Below are positions 9,001 to 16,877 of a DNA stretch of 64,000 bases, piece after piece. A program made the translations under genes and the position numbers. The stretch covers positions 62,001-126,000 of the forward strand of contig JAGNEJ010000001.1 in the NCBI GenBank assembly GCA_018003315.1, read 5' to 3'. Under the pieces are notes generated by a model, which was not told the DNA's origin, did not search any database, and worked only from the letters and a program-made list of their open reading frames with translations. Every line of letters begins with the position of its first letter. Within the stretch, counting starts at the first letter, position 1. Source of the DNA: Verrucomicrobiales bacterium. Its GTDB lineage: Bacteria > Verrucomicrobiota > Verrucomicrobiia > Verrucomicrobiales > V1-33.

Positions 9001-11161
9001 CTATGACATCAACGGCGCCACCGCCGGTTCCGGGGCCAACTCGGGCGGCACCTGGGACGGCTCCGCCCAATGGACCGCCAGCGCCGCCGGTTCTACCGCC
9101 ACCTTCGCCTGGGCCGATGGCGGCACCGCCAGCTTCAGCGCCGGGGCCGACGCCACCGGCAGCTACACCGTCACCAACAGCGGCACCCGCGTGATCGGCG
9201 GCCTCATCGCCCGCAGCGGCAAGCCGGCCATCACCGGCGGTTCGCTCCAGATCAACCTGGCCGAGGCTCTCTTCCACGTGGACGCCAGCTCGGGCTGGAT
9301 GGACGTTCTTTCTCCCGTCACCGGCAGCGGTGGCCTCTTCAAGGATGGCCCCGGCACCCTCGTCCTCGGTGGGAGCAACACCTTCACCGGCCACACCACC
9401 ATCACCGGCGGCACGCTCGAACTCACTCCCGCCGCCAAGCTCTACAACGGCGGCTTCAACAACAACGCCGTCGTCACCATCGGCGCGGGTGGCACCTGGC
9501 GCGTCCCGAATTTCTCCTACTCCGGTGTCGGAAAGCTCGCCGACTACGCCGCGCGCCGCGTGATCAACGGCGGCGTCATCGAAGTCACCGGCGCGGGCCA
9601 CGTTTCCGGCCAGGACTTCACCGTCACCACCGCCGGCGGCATCTTCCGCTACACCCCCGTCGGCCAGACCTTCCGGCTGGAGGGCAATGGCAACAGCAAC
9701 ATCGTCACCTCCGGCGCGCTCACCTTCGACACCCTCGGCAACATCTCGGTCACCGGCACCTACACCCCCGGCCCGCTTCCACAGATCCCCGGCACCACCA
9801 CCAGTGCGAACATCACCGGCAGCGGCTCGGTCGTGAAAACCGGCAGCGGCACGCTCACGCTCGGCCATGGTGCCAACAGCTTCGCCGGTCCGCTCATCGT
9901 CCACGACGGCAAACTCATCACCAGTGCCGCCAGCGATGGCTCGAACACGGCCCTCGGCGCGAAATCCGGCGCGCGCTCCATCATCATTAACAGTGGGGCG
10001 TCCATGGAGTGGACCAGCAACAACATCTTCGGCGGCGGCGGACTCTCGGCGGCCAATCTGCCGACCATCGTGCTCAACGGCAGCACCTTCAAAACTACCC
10101 GTTACAATGTCATCGGCCACCTCAGCCTCGGCGGCGGCACCTTGATCAATGCCATCCCCGTCGGCACCGATTCGGCAAACTTCGACGGCTTCCAAATCCT
10201 CGGCACCATCACCGCCGACGGCGAGGCCCCGTCCTCCATCACCACCACCACCAACCGCGGCACCCACCTGCGCGGCGGTGCCACCACCGACTTCGCCGTC
10301 ACCGACCCCATCGGTCGCCTCACCGTCGCCACCATCCTGCGCAACGGTTCGAACGACTACCCCGGCGTCGCCTCGCTGCGCAAAACCGGCCCCGGCACGC
10401 TCGCACTGACCGCCGCTAACGTCTTCACTGGAATGACCACCGTCGCCGAGGGCATCCTGACCGGAAACGGCACGGTCGCCGCCCTCACCGTGCAAAATGG
10501 AGCCACCTTCGCCCCGAACTCCGGGGCCTCCTTCAATACCGGCGCGCTGACCTTTGAAAGCGGCTCCACCTTCCTGGCCGACGGCCGCGCCACCATCACC
10601 GGCGACCTCAACATCAGCGGCGCCAGCCTCGTCACCACCGTCGGCAGCGCGCGCATCCTCGCCAGCTACACCGGTGCCCGCAGCGGCACTTTCACCGCCA
10701 CTGTCCCGCCCGGCTGGCAGCTCGCCTACGACGACTCCGCCAAACAAATCCGCCTCGAAGCCGCGCCCACCGGCTACTCCGGCTGGATCGCCGGCTTCGC
10801 CACCAACGGCCAGTCCGGCTTCGACCAGGACGCCAACTCCGACGGCATCGCCAACGGCCTGGTCTTCCTCCTCGGCGGCGACCCGACCGTGGCCGGCAGC
10901 ACCGCGCTGCCCGTGCTGACCAAAACCGTCGGCGGCTTCACTTACACCTTCACCCGCGCCGCCCGCGCCCGCGGCACCACCACCGTCACCGCCCGCCTCA
11001 GCAGCGACCTCGCCACCTGGCCGGTCGAGCGGAACATCCCCATCGCTCCCGCCACCCCCGGCGTGACCATCACCAACCTGGGCGACCACGACCTCATCAC
11101 CGTCACCATTCCAGGCACTGACCAGCGGACATTTCTCCACCTGTCGGTTGCTTTGCCGTGA
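6047..11161 (+). CDS. Giant secreted metzincin protease with LamG, Ig-like and autotransporter-type beta repeats
   Basis: A 1704-residue exported protein. A signal peptide (FRLFLAALFASLAFIHTALA) precedes a metallopeptidase domain with the zinc motif HELGHNWSISH (His277, Glu278, His281, His287; HExxHxxxxxH), followed by ARMSGPELD, which may be the Met-turn. Then come a VCBS/cadherin-like module (about 345-430), a LamG/concanavalin-like module (about 435-635), a fibronectin-type segment (about 640-725), a jelly-roll-like module that starts VNHSFENGP, a putative Ig domain (NQAPNF...), and at least three autotransporter-associated strand repeats of the form 'K.GpGTL.L...N.FtG.T.i..G.L'. It ends in the GYSGWIAGF...QDANSDGIANGL module common in Verrucomicrobiota. 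I see no outer-membrane barrel and no PEP-CTERM tail. It presumably digests proteins at the surface or outside the cell. Its ACC/GGC-dominated codon use differs from its neighbours. Confidence 0.8.
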   Translation: MHSFRLFLAALFASLAFIHTALAAPDTLVQTVTKDGQTLTLRLTKQDLRGSNFGVKVQNSSGTYDNFTPVPERSYLGTVDGKPDAIASGIIQDDGVFRGAVYFDRGSTWYTLGTAVTGTSGLTQPASFNFATYTTAPGQAGSTMYGFEIGFDAEYNYFTTCAGSSVAKTLELIEYGAAITRALYMHDALLRPYLSRVIVRTSQAHDPANGKSGGGYLDAIRTDWETNHQDAPRDVVAGVSPARVGGGLAWVGVIGTSFAYSVNDSGNDGNFHAYLRHELGHNWSISHFDGGAPEGATINSSNQYARMSGPELDKVLDHRNGRLNKFTDEGTYTGVNIPPYASIDTGTVANGTFGEVAFDVLANDHDANGHALSLTTFDSTSVNGGKIIRHGDKLIFIPRGDFLGTDSFTYKIQDSSGQTATGAVTVKVQPHDRLALDLPLDETSGTSAADQSVFKRNGTLTGTDFATATVAGKFGNAVDFDGVDDAISTSGVSLDSNTVTLCGWIKREATQVNLAGILFDRSSSGHGINLTSGGELRYHWNGAQSDWASGLTPPVGVWTFVALVVEPSKATIYMNSGSGFTSAVNTTAHGSAKFSTVHVGSDPTGGRFFNGAIDDARVYGVALPQAELEKIVSGGAAEGPTPFDGATNVSFSKLTWTPSAAATSYRVYFGTSQAAVQNATTASPEYIGQVTAPEFVNPTANFASVQFWRVDVETAGGTFVGNVWKFSRKAGGPGVAPIVNHSFENGPLATGAPVGWTRTGGNANFMGVGSGGSDGARHLWMISGTQLTQDLNYYLTTGEALTLQFKSYFNAPRTIELLAKSGGSYTVLATTTATTGSTIWPTVTLNHTVAAANATKQLALRISSGGSGAENRFDNFTLSTLLPGALDSNQAPNFAGDPFTFPNAAVLGNYSGQTLAGLASDPESSPLTYAKVSGPAWLQVAPDGTLSGTPTSGNAGDNLFLVKVMDPSGARDFADLIIPVGSAQFYDINGATAGSGANSGGTWDGSAQWTASAAGSTATFAWADGGTASFSAGADATGSYTVTNSGTRVIGGLIARSGKPAITGGSLQINLAEALFHVDASSGWMDVLSPVTGSGGLFKDGPGTLVLGGSNTFTGHTTITGGTLELTPAAKLYNGGFNNNAVVTIGAGGTWRVPNFSYSGVGKLADYAARRVINGGVIEVTGAGHVSGQDFTVTTAGGIFRYTPVGQTFRLEGNGNSNIVTSGALTFDTLGNISVTGTYTPGPLPQIPGTTTSANITGSGSVVKTGSGTLTLGHGANSFAGPLIVHDGKLITSAASDGSNTALGAKSGARSIIINSGASMEWTSNNIFGGGGLSAANLPTIVLNGSTFKTTRYNVIGHLSLGGGTLINAIPVGTDSANFDGFQILGTITADGEAPSSITTTTNRGTHLRGGATTDFAVTDPIGRLTVATILRNGSNDYPGVASLRKTGPGTLALTAANVFTGMTTVAEGILTGNGTVAALTVQNGATFAPNSGASFNTGALTFESGSTFLADGRATITGDLNISGASLVTTVGSARILASYTGARSGTFTATVPPGWQLAYDDSAKQIRLEAAPTGYSGWIAGFATNGQSGFDQDANSDGIANGLVFLLGGDPTVAGSTALPVLTKTVGGFTYTFTRAARARGTTTVTARLSSDLATWPVERNIPIAPATPGVTITNLGDHDLITVTIPGTDQRTFLHLSVALP

Positions 11162-11423
11162 GCCCGCGGGCCTTGGACTGCGGCGGCCTGCCGGTGTTTT
11201 CGCCACGTTGCCTTGGGCACAACTGGTAGGACCACCGCCACGGGCCACCAACCGGTGAAAACCCAAAATGCGGTGCACCTCGACCACCTGCGATACGGAT
11301 ATGAAATTCCAGAACTGGACAGCGGAGTGTTTTTGACCTGAGGAGCGGCTGGGGCACAGGGGAAGCGGCGATGGCGAAAGGCGGGGCACGCTGATCTGGC
11401 GGGGCATCCCTTGGCCAAGCCTC

Positions 11424-12251
11424 TCACTGCATCCGCTGGAGGTGATTGAGGGCGTCAATGCGGCGTCGGCCGCTTCCCCAGCGGAACGACTGGGCGATGG
11501 CAGCGCTGACGAATTTCTTGGCCTGACGAACCGCGGTGCGTAGCGGTTCGCCTTTTGCCAGGGCGGCGGTGATGGCGGCCGAATAGGTGCAGCCGGTGCC
11601 ATGCGTGCTGATGCCAGGAACAAACGGGGCGCGATGCCAGGTGAAACCGCGCTGGTCGCGCAGGACATCAACGGCGGTTTTCCCGCGCAGATGCCCTCCT
11701 TTGAGCAGCACGGCGCATCCGTAGCGGCTGTGGAGGGATTCCGCCGCGGGAGCAAGATCGGTTTCCCTGGTTAGTTTGCGCTTAAGCAGCACCGCGGCTT
11801 CATCGAGATTCGGGGTGATGACTTCGGCAATGGGAAAGAGCAGTTCCTCATAGGCTCCGATGGCATCCGGTTCGATCAACGGGTCCCCGCTGGTGGCGAC
11901 CATGACGGGATCCACCACCAGCTTCGGACGCCGTGCCACCGGAATCTGACAAAGCAGCGCCGCAACCTGACGAATGACTGCCTGCGAATGCAGCATTCCA
12001 GTTTTCAGCGCGGCGACGGGAAAACCTTCCAGCAGCAGCGCCAGTTGGTCGGCAACCATCTCCGGATCAATGAGGGCAATGCGGTTGACCTTGCCGGGAA
12101 CTTCCGAGACCACGCAGGTTACCACCGTCAGACCGTAAGTGCGGAAGGCGGAAAACGTCTTCAAATCTGCCTGCAGTCCGGCACCAGAGGAACAGTCGCT
12201 GCCAGCCACGCTCAGCGTCACGGGAAAGGATGCGGAAGTTGCCATGACCAC
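11424..12251 (-). CDS. thiD: Hydroxymethylpyrimidine/phosphomethylpyrimidine kinase
   Basis: A 275-residue ribokinase-fold kinase that phosphorylates HMP and then HMP-phosphate in thiamine pyrophosphate synthesis. Family landmarks are all present: AGSDCSSGAGLQADLKTF near the N-terminus, ALKTGML, VVDPVMVATSGDPL, ITPNLDEAAVLL, VLLKGGHL, and the catalytic/ATP-site segment STHGTGCTYSAAI with the base Asp replaced in the usual position by the T-H-G-T-G-C run typical of ThiD. Two start codons lie close together (12251 and 12245). No other thi gene and no TPP riboswitch is seen nearby, so it appears to be a stand-alone gene. A 262-bp gap on its 3' side separates it from the secreted protease gene. 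Confidence 0.88.
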   Translation of the reverse strand: MVMATSASFPVTLSVAGSDCSSGAGLQADLKTFSAFRTYGLTVVTCVVSEVPGKVNRIALIDPEMVADQLALLLEGFPVAALKTGMLHSQAVIRQVAALLCQIPVARRPKLVVDPVMVATSGDPLIEPDAIGAYEELLFPIAEVITPNLDEAAVLLKRKLTRETDLAPAAESLHSRYGCAVLLKGGHLRGKTAVDVLRDQRGFTWHRAPFVPGISTHGTGCTYSAAITAALAKGEPLRTAVRQAKKFVSAAIAQSFRWGSGRRRIDALNHLQRMQ

Positions 12252-12291
12252 GGAATGCGCAAGGGTGCCGGGGTTGCAAGCCCGGTTTTTT

Positions 12292-12762
12292 TCAATGCGC
12301 AGCCAGGGGTGAGGCGGCCCAAACCGGTCGGGGCAGCCGCAGGTCCATCTCGCGGCCGTTTGCGCGCCGCACCGGTGCGCTCAGGAGACCGGTGCCCTTG
12401 AAGAGACCAGCTTCCCGCGGCACCCCGAAACGTTCCCACGGAATGCTCAACGCCGGGTGCCCGACGGCGAAAATCGCGATGGGCCGCAGATGAATGGCAT
12501 CCGGCGTCACTGCGATGGTCAGGACCCGGTTGTAGCGCGTCCAGCCGAGCACGGCGCTTTGCCCATGAAACAACCGCGCCGTGGGCGGAGGCGGCCAGGG
12601 GGAGGAAAACTCCGCAGCCAGACTGCGCCAGCGCACGCCGACGAGCCACACCACCGCACACCAGAACAGCGGAAACACGACGAAGAATCCGAGCACGATG
12701 GCGACCACAACCCATGCAGGCATGGGATCGGGCGCTGGAGCGGTGCAAAAGATCAGGGGCAT
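12292..12762 (-). CDS. Small membrane protein of unknown function
   Basis: A 156-residue protein with one strong membrane helix (about 16-42: WVVVAIVLGFFVVFPLFWCAVVW). The soluble C-terminal domain is beta-rich (HGQSAVLGWTRYNRVLTIAVTPDAIHLR...) and resembles the PH-like domains often found attached to one or two membrane helices. I do not recognise a named family. It lies 40 bp from thiD on the same strand and may be co-transcribed with it. The divergent MFS permease begins just to its right. Confidence 0.6.
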   Translation of the reverse strand: MPLIFCTAPAPDPMPAWVVVAIVLGFFVVFPLFWCAVVWLVGVRWRSLAAEFSSPWPPPPTARLFHGQSAVLGWTRYNRVLTIAVTPDAIHLRPIAIFAVGHPALSIPWERFGVPREAGLFKGTGLLSAPVRRANGREMDLRLPRPVWAASPLAAH

Positions 12763-12869
12763 TTTGAGAATGAAATTTTGTCATGGCCCGCCGCTCGCCG
12801 ACAACCTGGAAAATTTCTGGAAATCACTGGCGCAATCAAGCGGCGTTGCTTTGGTGCAGTTCCACTGCC

Positions 12870-14078
12870 TTGACCCCCCGCGTTTCCAAACTCCAGATCT
12901 GCGTGCTGATGTTTGTGCACGCCTTCGCCATTGCGCTCTATCTGGTACCGCTGCCCGGTGTGCTCAAGGCCCACGGACTGGAGGACTATGTCATCTATGT
13001 CTTCTGCATCGCCTCGGCGGCATCATTCGTCTCTCCGATGATTTTTGGATCCCTGGCGGACCGGAAATTCCCACCGGAACGCCTGCTGGGCGTGGTCACG
13101 CTGGGCGGGGCCGTTTTGCTCTGTGCGGTTTATTCCGCCATCCATTTCCACTGGAGCCCCCGAACTTATCTCAGCCTGGTGGTTTGTTATCACCTCTGGG
13201 CCGCGCCCGGTTGGGGGCTGCTGACTTCCATCGGGCTCATGCACCTGGAGCGCCCGGAAAAGGAATTTCCCCCGCTGCGCGTCTGGGCGACGATTGGCTT
13301 CATGCTGGGTGCGGCGTGTGTTAGTTTTGTGCTCAAGGCAGACCGTTCGCCACTCTGCGGTTTTGCGGCGGCGGCGGTGTTTGTCGGCGAATGCCTCTTT
13401 TGCTTTTCGCTGCCGCCCTCGCGCCCCCCGCCCACGGCGGCGCCCAGGCGGCTGCGGGACTACCTGGGCTGGGATGCCCTGCGGTTGATGGCGGACCGGG
13501 ATCACCGCATGATTTTCCTGACCACCGCGCTGTTTTCCATTCCGCTCGCAGCCTTTTATCCGTTCACTAACCGGCACCTCAATTCCCTGGACGTGGAATC
13601 CGTGTCGGGGTGGATGTCGCTGGCGCAGTTTTCTGAGATCGCGGGCATGATCGGCCTGGCAATCATCATGGGGCGCTTCCGCATGAAATGGCTCATGCTG
13701 GCCGCGCTGCTGCTCGGCGTCGTCCGCTACGTTCTGTATGCCACGAACGATTTTGCGGCCATCGTCGTCGGCATTTCCCTGCATGGACTCGTTTACACCC
13801 TCTTTTTCATGACCACGCAAATCTACATGGAAAAGCGGGTCTCCTCTTCGCTGCGCAACCAGGCCCAGGCACTGCTCCTGCTCATGGCCAACGGGGTCGG
13901 CAGCCTCTCCGGCTACCTGCTCAGCGAATGGTGGTATCGACAGTGCCTGGCCGGGGGTCATGCCGACTGGCCGCGCTTCTGGTGGCCGCTTGCGGCGGCG
14001 GTGGCTGGGGTGGCAGTGGTTTTCGCCCTTGGCTACCGCGGCGCTGGACGTCCGCTGAAGGAGGCAGGTTCCGAATAG
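12870..14078 (+). CDS. MFS permease of the nucleoside:H+ symporter type
   Basis: An integral membrane protein of about 402 residues with roughly twelve hydrophobic segments. It resembles the nucleoside:H+ symporter branch of the major facilitator superfamily (NupG-like), with a first helix LQICVLMFVHAFAIALYLVP, a cytoplasmic loop GSLADRKFPPERLL, and a second half beginning ADRDHRMIFLTTALFSIPL. I prefer the TTG at 12870, because it places the first helix near the N-terminus as in the family. The in-frame ATG at 12783 adds 29 Trp/Arg-rich residues that look non-coding. Substrate is uncertain; many Verrucomicrobiota paralogues are annotated only as MFS. It is probably a single-gene unit, about 100 bp before the HAD phosphatase. 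Confidence 0.75.
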   Translation: MTPRVSKLQICVLMFVHAFAIALYLVPLPGVLKAHGLEDYVIYVFCIASAASFVSPMIFGSLADRKFPPERLLGVVTLGGAVLLCAVYSAIHFHWSPRTYLSLVVCYHLWAAPGWGLLTSIGLMHLERPEKEFPPLRVWATIGFMLGAACVSFVLKADRSPLCGFAAAAVFVGECLFCFSLPPSRPPPTAAPRRLRDYLGWDALRLMADRDHRMIFLTTALFSIPLAAFYPFTNRHLNSLDVESVSGWMSLAQFSEIAGMIGLAIIMGRFRMKWLMLAALLLGVVRYVLYATNDFAAIVVGISLHGLVYTLFFMTTQIYMEKRVSSSLRNQAQALLLLMANGVGSLSGYLLSEWWYRQCLAGGHADWPRFWWPLAAAVAGVAVVFALGYRGAGRPLKEAGSE

Positions 14079-14180
14079 CCGCCGGCATCGGTTGCCTGCG
14101 GCAATAATGCGGGAAGGAGCGCAGTTGTCATCGACAATCCAGCATCTGCGTTCAAATTCCATCCTCCCTCACATTTCCCC

Positions 14181-14861
14181 ATGCTTCGCCGGCTGATTTT
14201 TGATTTTGACGGACTCATTGCCGATACGGAATCGGCGATTTATGCCGCGTGGCGGGAATTGTATCAATCCCAGGGACACGATCTGGCCGTGGAACAGTAC
14301 GTGCAGTGCGTGGGCAGCACCTTTCTTTCCTTCGACCCGATGGCCGCTCTGGAGAAACTCGTCGGACACTCTGTGGACTGGGAACCGCTGCTCCGGCGCA
14401 AGGATGCGCGCATCCGGGAAATGCACCGGCAAATGGACACCCTGCCCGGGGTGCGTACACTGCTGGCTGAGGCCAACAGCCACGGAGTGGAATGCGCGGT
14501 GGCTTCGAGTTCGGAAGCCGCCTGGCTTTTTCCCTGGTTGGAGCGGCTGGGCATTCGGCAGCATTTCCGGCATATCTGCTGCCGGGACGACACCGCACGG
14601 GCCAAACCGGCCCCGGATTTGTTTCTGTTGGCCATGGACAAACTGGGCGTGGGGCCGGACGAGTCGCTGGTGCTGGAAGATTCCGCCAACGGCCTGAAAG
14701 CCGCCGTCGCCGCCGGGGTGCCGTGCATCGTGGTACCGAACGCCATCACCCGACACTCGGACTTTTCCCAAGCCGCCGCCATCCTGCCCAGCCTGGAAGG
14801 GCGCACGCTCCGGGAATTGTCGGATGCCGCCGCCAAACCGCTCCTCCGGGGGAATATTTGA
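14181..14861 (+). CDS. HAD-superfamily hydrolase, beta-phosphoglucomutase-like
   Basis: A 226-residue HAD enzyme with all four motifs: I, FDFDGLIADTES (nucleophile and acid/base Asp); II, the Ser in ASSSEAAW; III, Lys in RAKPAPD; IV, Glu-Asp in VLEDSANGLKAAVAAG. The cap between motif I and II is helical (subclass I, residues about 17-85), as in beta-phosphoglucomutase and sugar-phosphate phosphatases. It probably dephosphorylates a small sugar phosphate; specificity cannot be read from the sequence. No sugar-metabolism operon surrounds it. Confidence 0.85.
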   Translation: MLRRLIFDFDGLIADTESAIYAAWRELYQSQGHDLAVEQYVQCVGSTFLSFDPMAALEKLVGHSVDWEPLLRRKDARIREMHRQMDTLPGVRTLLAEANSHGVECAVASSSEAAWLFPWLERLGIRQHFRHICCRDDTARAKPAPDLFLLAMDKLGVGPDESLVLEDSANGLKAAVAAGVPCIVVPNAITRHSDFSQAAAILPSLEGRTLRELSDAAAKPLLRGNI

Positions 14862-14986
14862 ACACCCGGCAGCCCCGGCGGTCTCAAAACAGACGCCCGC
14901 GGAAATGTGCGTGCATCCGGCGCATTCCGTGACAAGCTGCCCGCCCTTTCCGGTCCATCCTGACAATTTTTCCCAGCCCAGCACCC

Positions 14987-16843
14987 ATGTCCTCGCTCGC
15001 CCAACGGATGAACGAAATGCTGCTCATCGCCGCCGAACACGGTGAGGTGCAGGAACGCGAGCCCATCCAGAAACTCATCACCGATGCGGCCAAAGGCCAG
15101 CGTTCCATCGTGGAGGAAATTCTCGACTCCAAACTGGTGAACGAGGAACTGTTTCTGGAATCCTTGGCCAGCCAGATGCGGATGCCGTGGGAAGCCGACT
15201 TGCGCCCGCGCAATTCCAGAAAACTCAAAGAGGTCTGCTCCGCGCAGATCGCCTTGCGGCACCGGCTGCTCCCGCTCTGGTTCGGCGAATGCGATCCCGG
15301 AATCCCCGGCGAGGAAGGTGATGCCGAGGCGGCTGTCGGGGAAACACCGGGGGCGCAAGCTTCCTCGGCTGGCGAAGGCACCGTCACGGCCCAGGCAGGT
15401 CCGGCAACCGGCAAGCCCCGGCTGGCGCTCGTCACCTATGACCCGTTCAATTTCGCCGCCCGGCAGGCGGTGAGTCAGGGCATTTCCCACCCCATTCAGT
15501 GGCATCTGGCCTCCCGCACCCGCCTGCTGCAGGCCGTGCAGAAACTCTATGGGGTGGGTGCCGACACCTTCGAGGCCATTTTGCGGGGGCGCGGTGACCT
15601 GGCGGATACGGGGGCGATGGACCTCAACGAGGAAACCACCGTCCTCGACGACGATGATGACGAGGCCAGCGTGGTGAAATTTGTGAACACCGTCATCCGG
15701 CAGGCGCTGCAGCAGCGCGCCACGGACATCCATGTGGAGCCGCTGGAAAACAACCTGCGCATCCGCTACCGCATCGACGGCCTCCTCCATGACGTTCCGG
15801 TCCCCGAAAACATCAAGTCGCTCCAGTCCATGGTCATCGCACGGCTCAAGATCATGAGCCGGCTGGACATCGCCGAACGCCGCCTGCCGCAGGACGGCCG
15901 CATCGCCCTGGAACTGGAAGGACAGAGCATCGACGTGCGGGTGGCCACCGTTCCGGTGGTGGCTGGCGAAAGCGTTTCCCTGCGTCTGCTCAACCAGCAG
16001 AAATTCACCCTCGACAAGCTCGGCCTGCTGCCTGGCTCCCGGCGCATCGTGAACAATCTGCTGCGCATGTCCAATGGCATCGTCCTCATCACCGGCCCCA
16101 CCGGCTCCGGAAAATCGACCACGCTTTACACGTTTCTCAGTGAGCTGAACACCACGGACACCCGCATCGTCACCGTGGAAGACCCGGTGGAAAACAAGGT
16201 CGAGGGAGTCATGCAGATCGCGGTGAAACCGGAGATCAACCTGACATTTGCCAACGGACTGCGCAGCATCCTGCGCGCGGACCCTGACATTGTCATGGTC
16301 GGGGAAATGCGGGACAAGGAAACCGCGGAAATCGCCATCCGTGCGGCGTTGACCGGCCACCTGGTCTTCAGCACCATTCACACCAATTCCTCCATCGCCG
16401 GCATCACTCGTCTGGTGGACATGGGCGTGGAACCTTTCCTCGTCTCCGCCTCCATCCGCGCCTTCCTTGCCCAGCGTCTGGTCCGGCGGCTCTGCCAGAA
16501 GTGCAAGGTCCCGCATCCCGTTCCGCTCGACCAGCTCCGGGAACTGGGCTACACCGGTGACGGTTCCGGCATGGTTTACGAAGCACGTCCGCGCGGCTGC
16601 GACCACTGCAACAAGACCGGGTTCTTCGGACGGTTGGCCATTTATGAAATCTGCATCGCCACCCGTGAAGTGCAGGACCTCATTGTGCACCGGGCCAGCG
16701 AGCAGCAGATCCTGGACTTGGCATTGCAGCAGGGGTTCATGCCCATGCGGGACTATGGCCTGCACAAGATCCTCGAAGGAGAAACCACGCTCGAGGAGGT
16801 CATTTCCGTGACCACCACGGACATGGTCATGGCGGAGGAATAG
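14987..16843 (+). CDS. GspE/PilB-family secretion/pilus assembly ATPase
   Basis: A 618-residue AAA-like ATPase that powers type II secretion or type IV pilus assembly from the cytoplasmic side. It has the N-terminal MshEN/GspE-N region (1-100), an unusual Ala/Glu/Gly-rich insert (about 101-145), the ATPase N-domain (DIHVEPLENNLRIRYRIDG), Walker A GPTGSGKST (370-378), an Asp box (TVEDPVE), Walker B (DPDIVMVGEMRD), a His box (GHLVFSTIHTN) and the zinc-binding CQKC...CDHC of GspE/PilB. No pilC, pilT, pseudopilin or secretin gene is adjacent, so whether it serves a pilus or a secretion system is open. The leader CCTGACAATTTTTCCCAGCC contains a copy of the over-represented octamer and no Shine-Dalgarno sequence. 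Confidence 0.9.
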   Translation: MSSLAQRMNEMLLIAAEHGEVQEREPIQKLITDAAKGQRSIVEEILDSKLVNEELFLESLASQMRMPWEADLRPRNSRKLKEVCSAQIALRHRLLPLWFGECDPGIPGEEGDAEAAVGETPGAQASSAGEGTVTAQAGPATGKPRLALVTYDPFNFAARQAVSQGISHPIQWHLASRTRLLQAVQKLYGVGADTFEAILRGRGDLADTGAMDLNEETTVLDDDDDEASVVKFVNTVIRQALQQRATDIHVEPLENNLRIRYRIDGLLHDVPVPENIKSLQSMVIARLKIMSRLDIAERRLPQDGRIALELEGQSIDVRVATVPVVAGESVSLRLLNQQKFTLDKLGLLPGSRRIVNNLLRMSNGIVLITGPTGSGKSTTLYTFLSELNTTDTRIVTVEDPVENKVEGVMQIAVKPEINLTFANGLRSILRADPDIVMVGEMRDKETAEIAIRAALTGHLVFSTIHTNSSIAGITRLVDMGVEPFLVSASIRAFLAQRLVRRLCQKCKVPHPVPLDQLRELGYTGDGSGMVYEARPRGCDHCNKTGFFGRLAIYEICIATREVQDLIVHRASEQQILDLALQQGFMPMRDYGLHKILEGETTLEEVISVTTTDMVMAEE

Positions 16844-16877
16844 CCAAACCCGCACCGTTGCCATTCATCGCGCCGGC

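Noticed and set aside
11162-11423. Possible dispersed repeat related to palindromes (GGACTGCGGCGGCCTGCCGG)
   Set aside because: Only one copy is seen in the window and the arms are short (CGGC/GCCG), so repeat status cannot be supported here.
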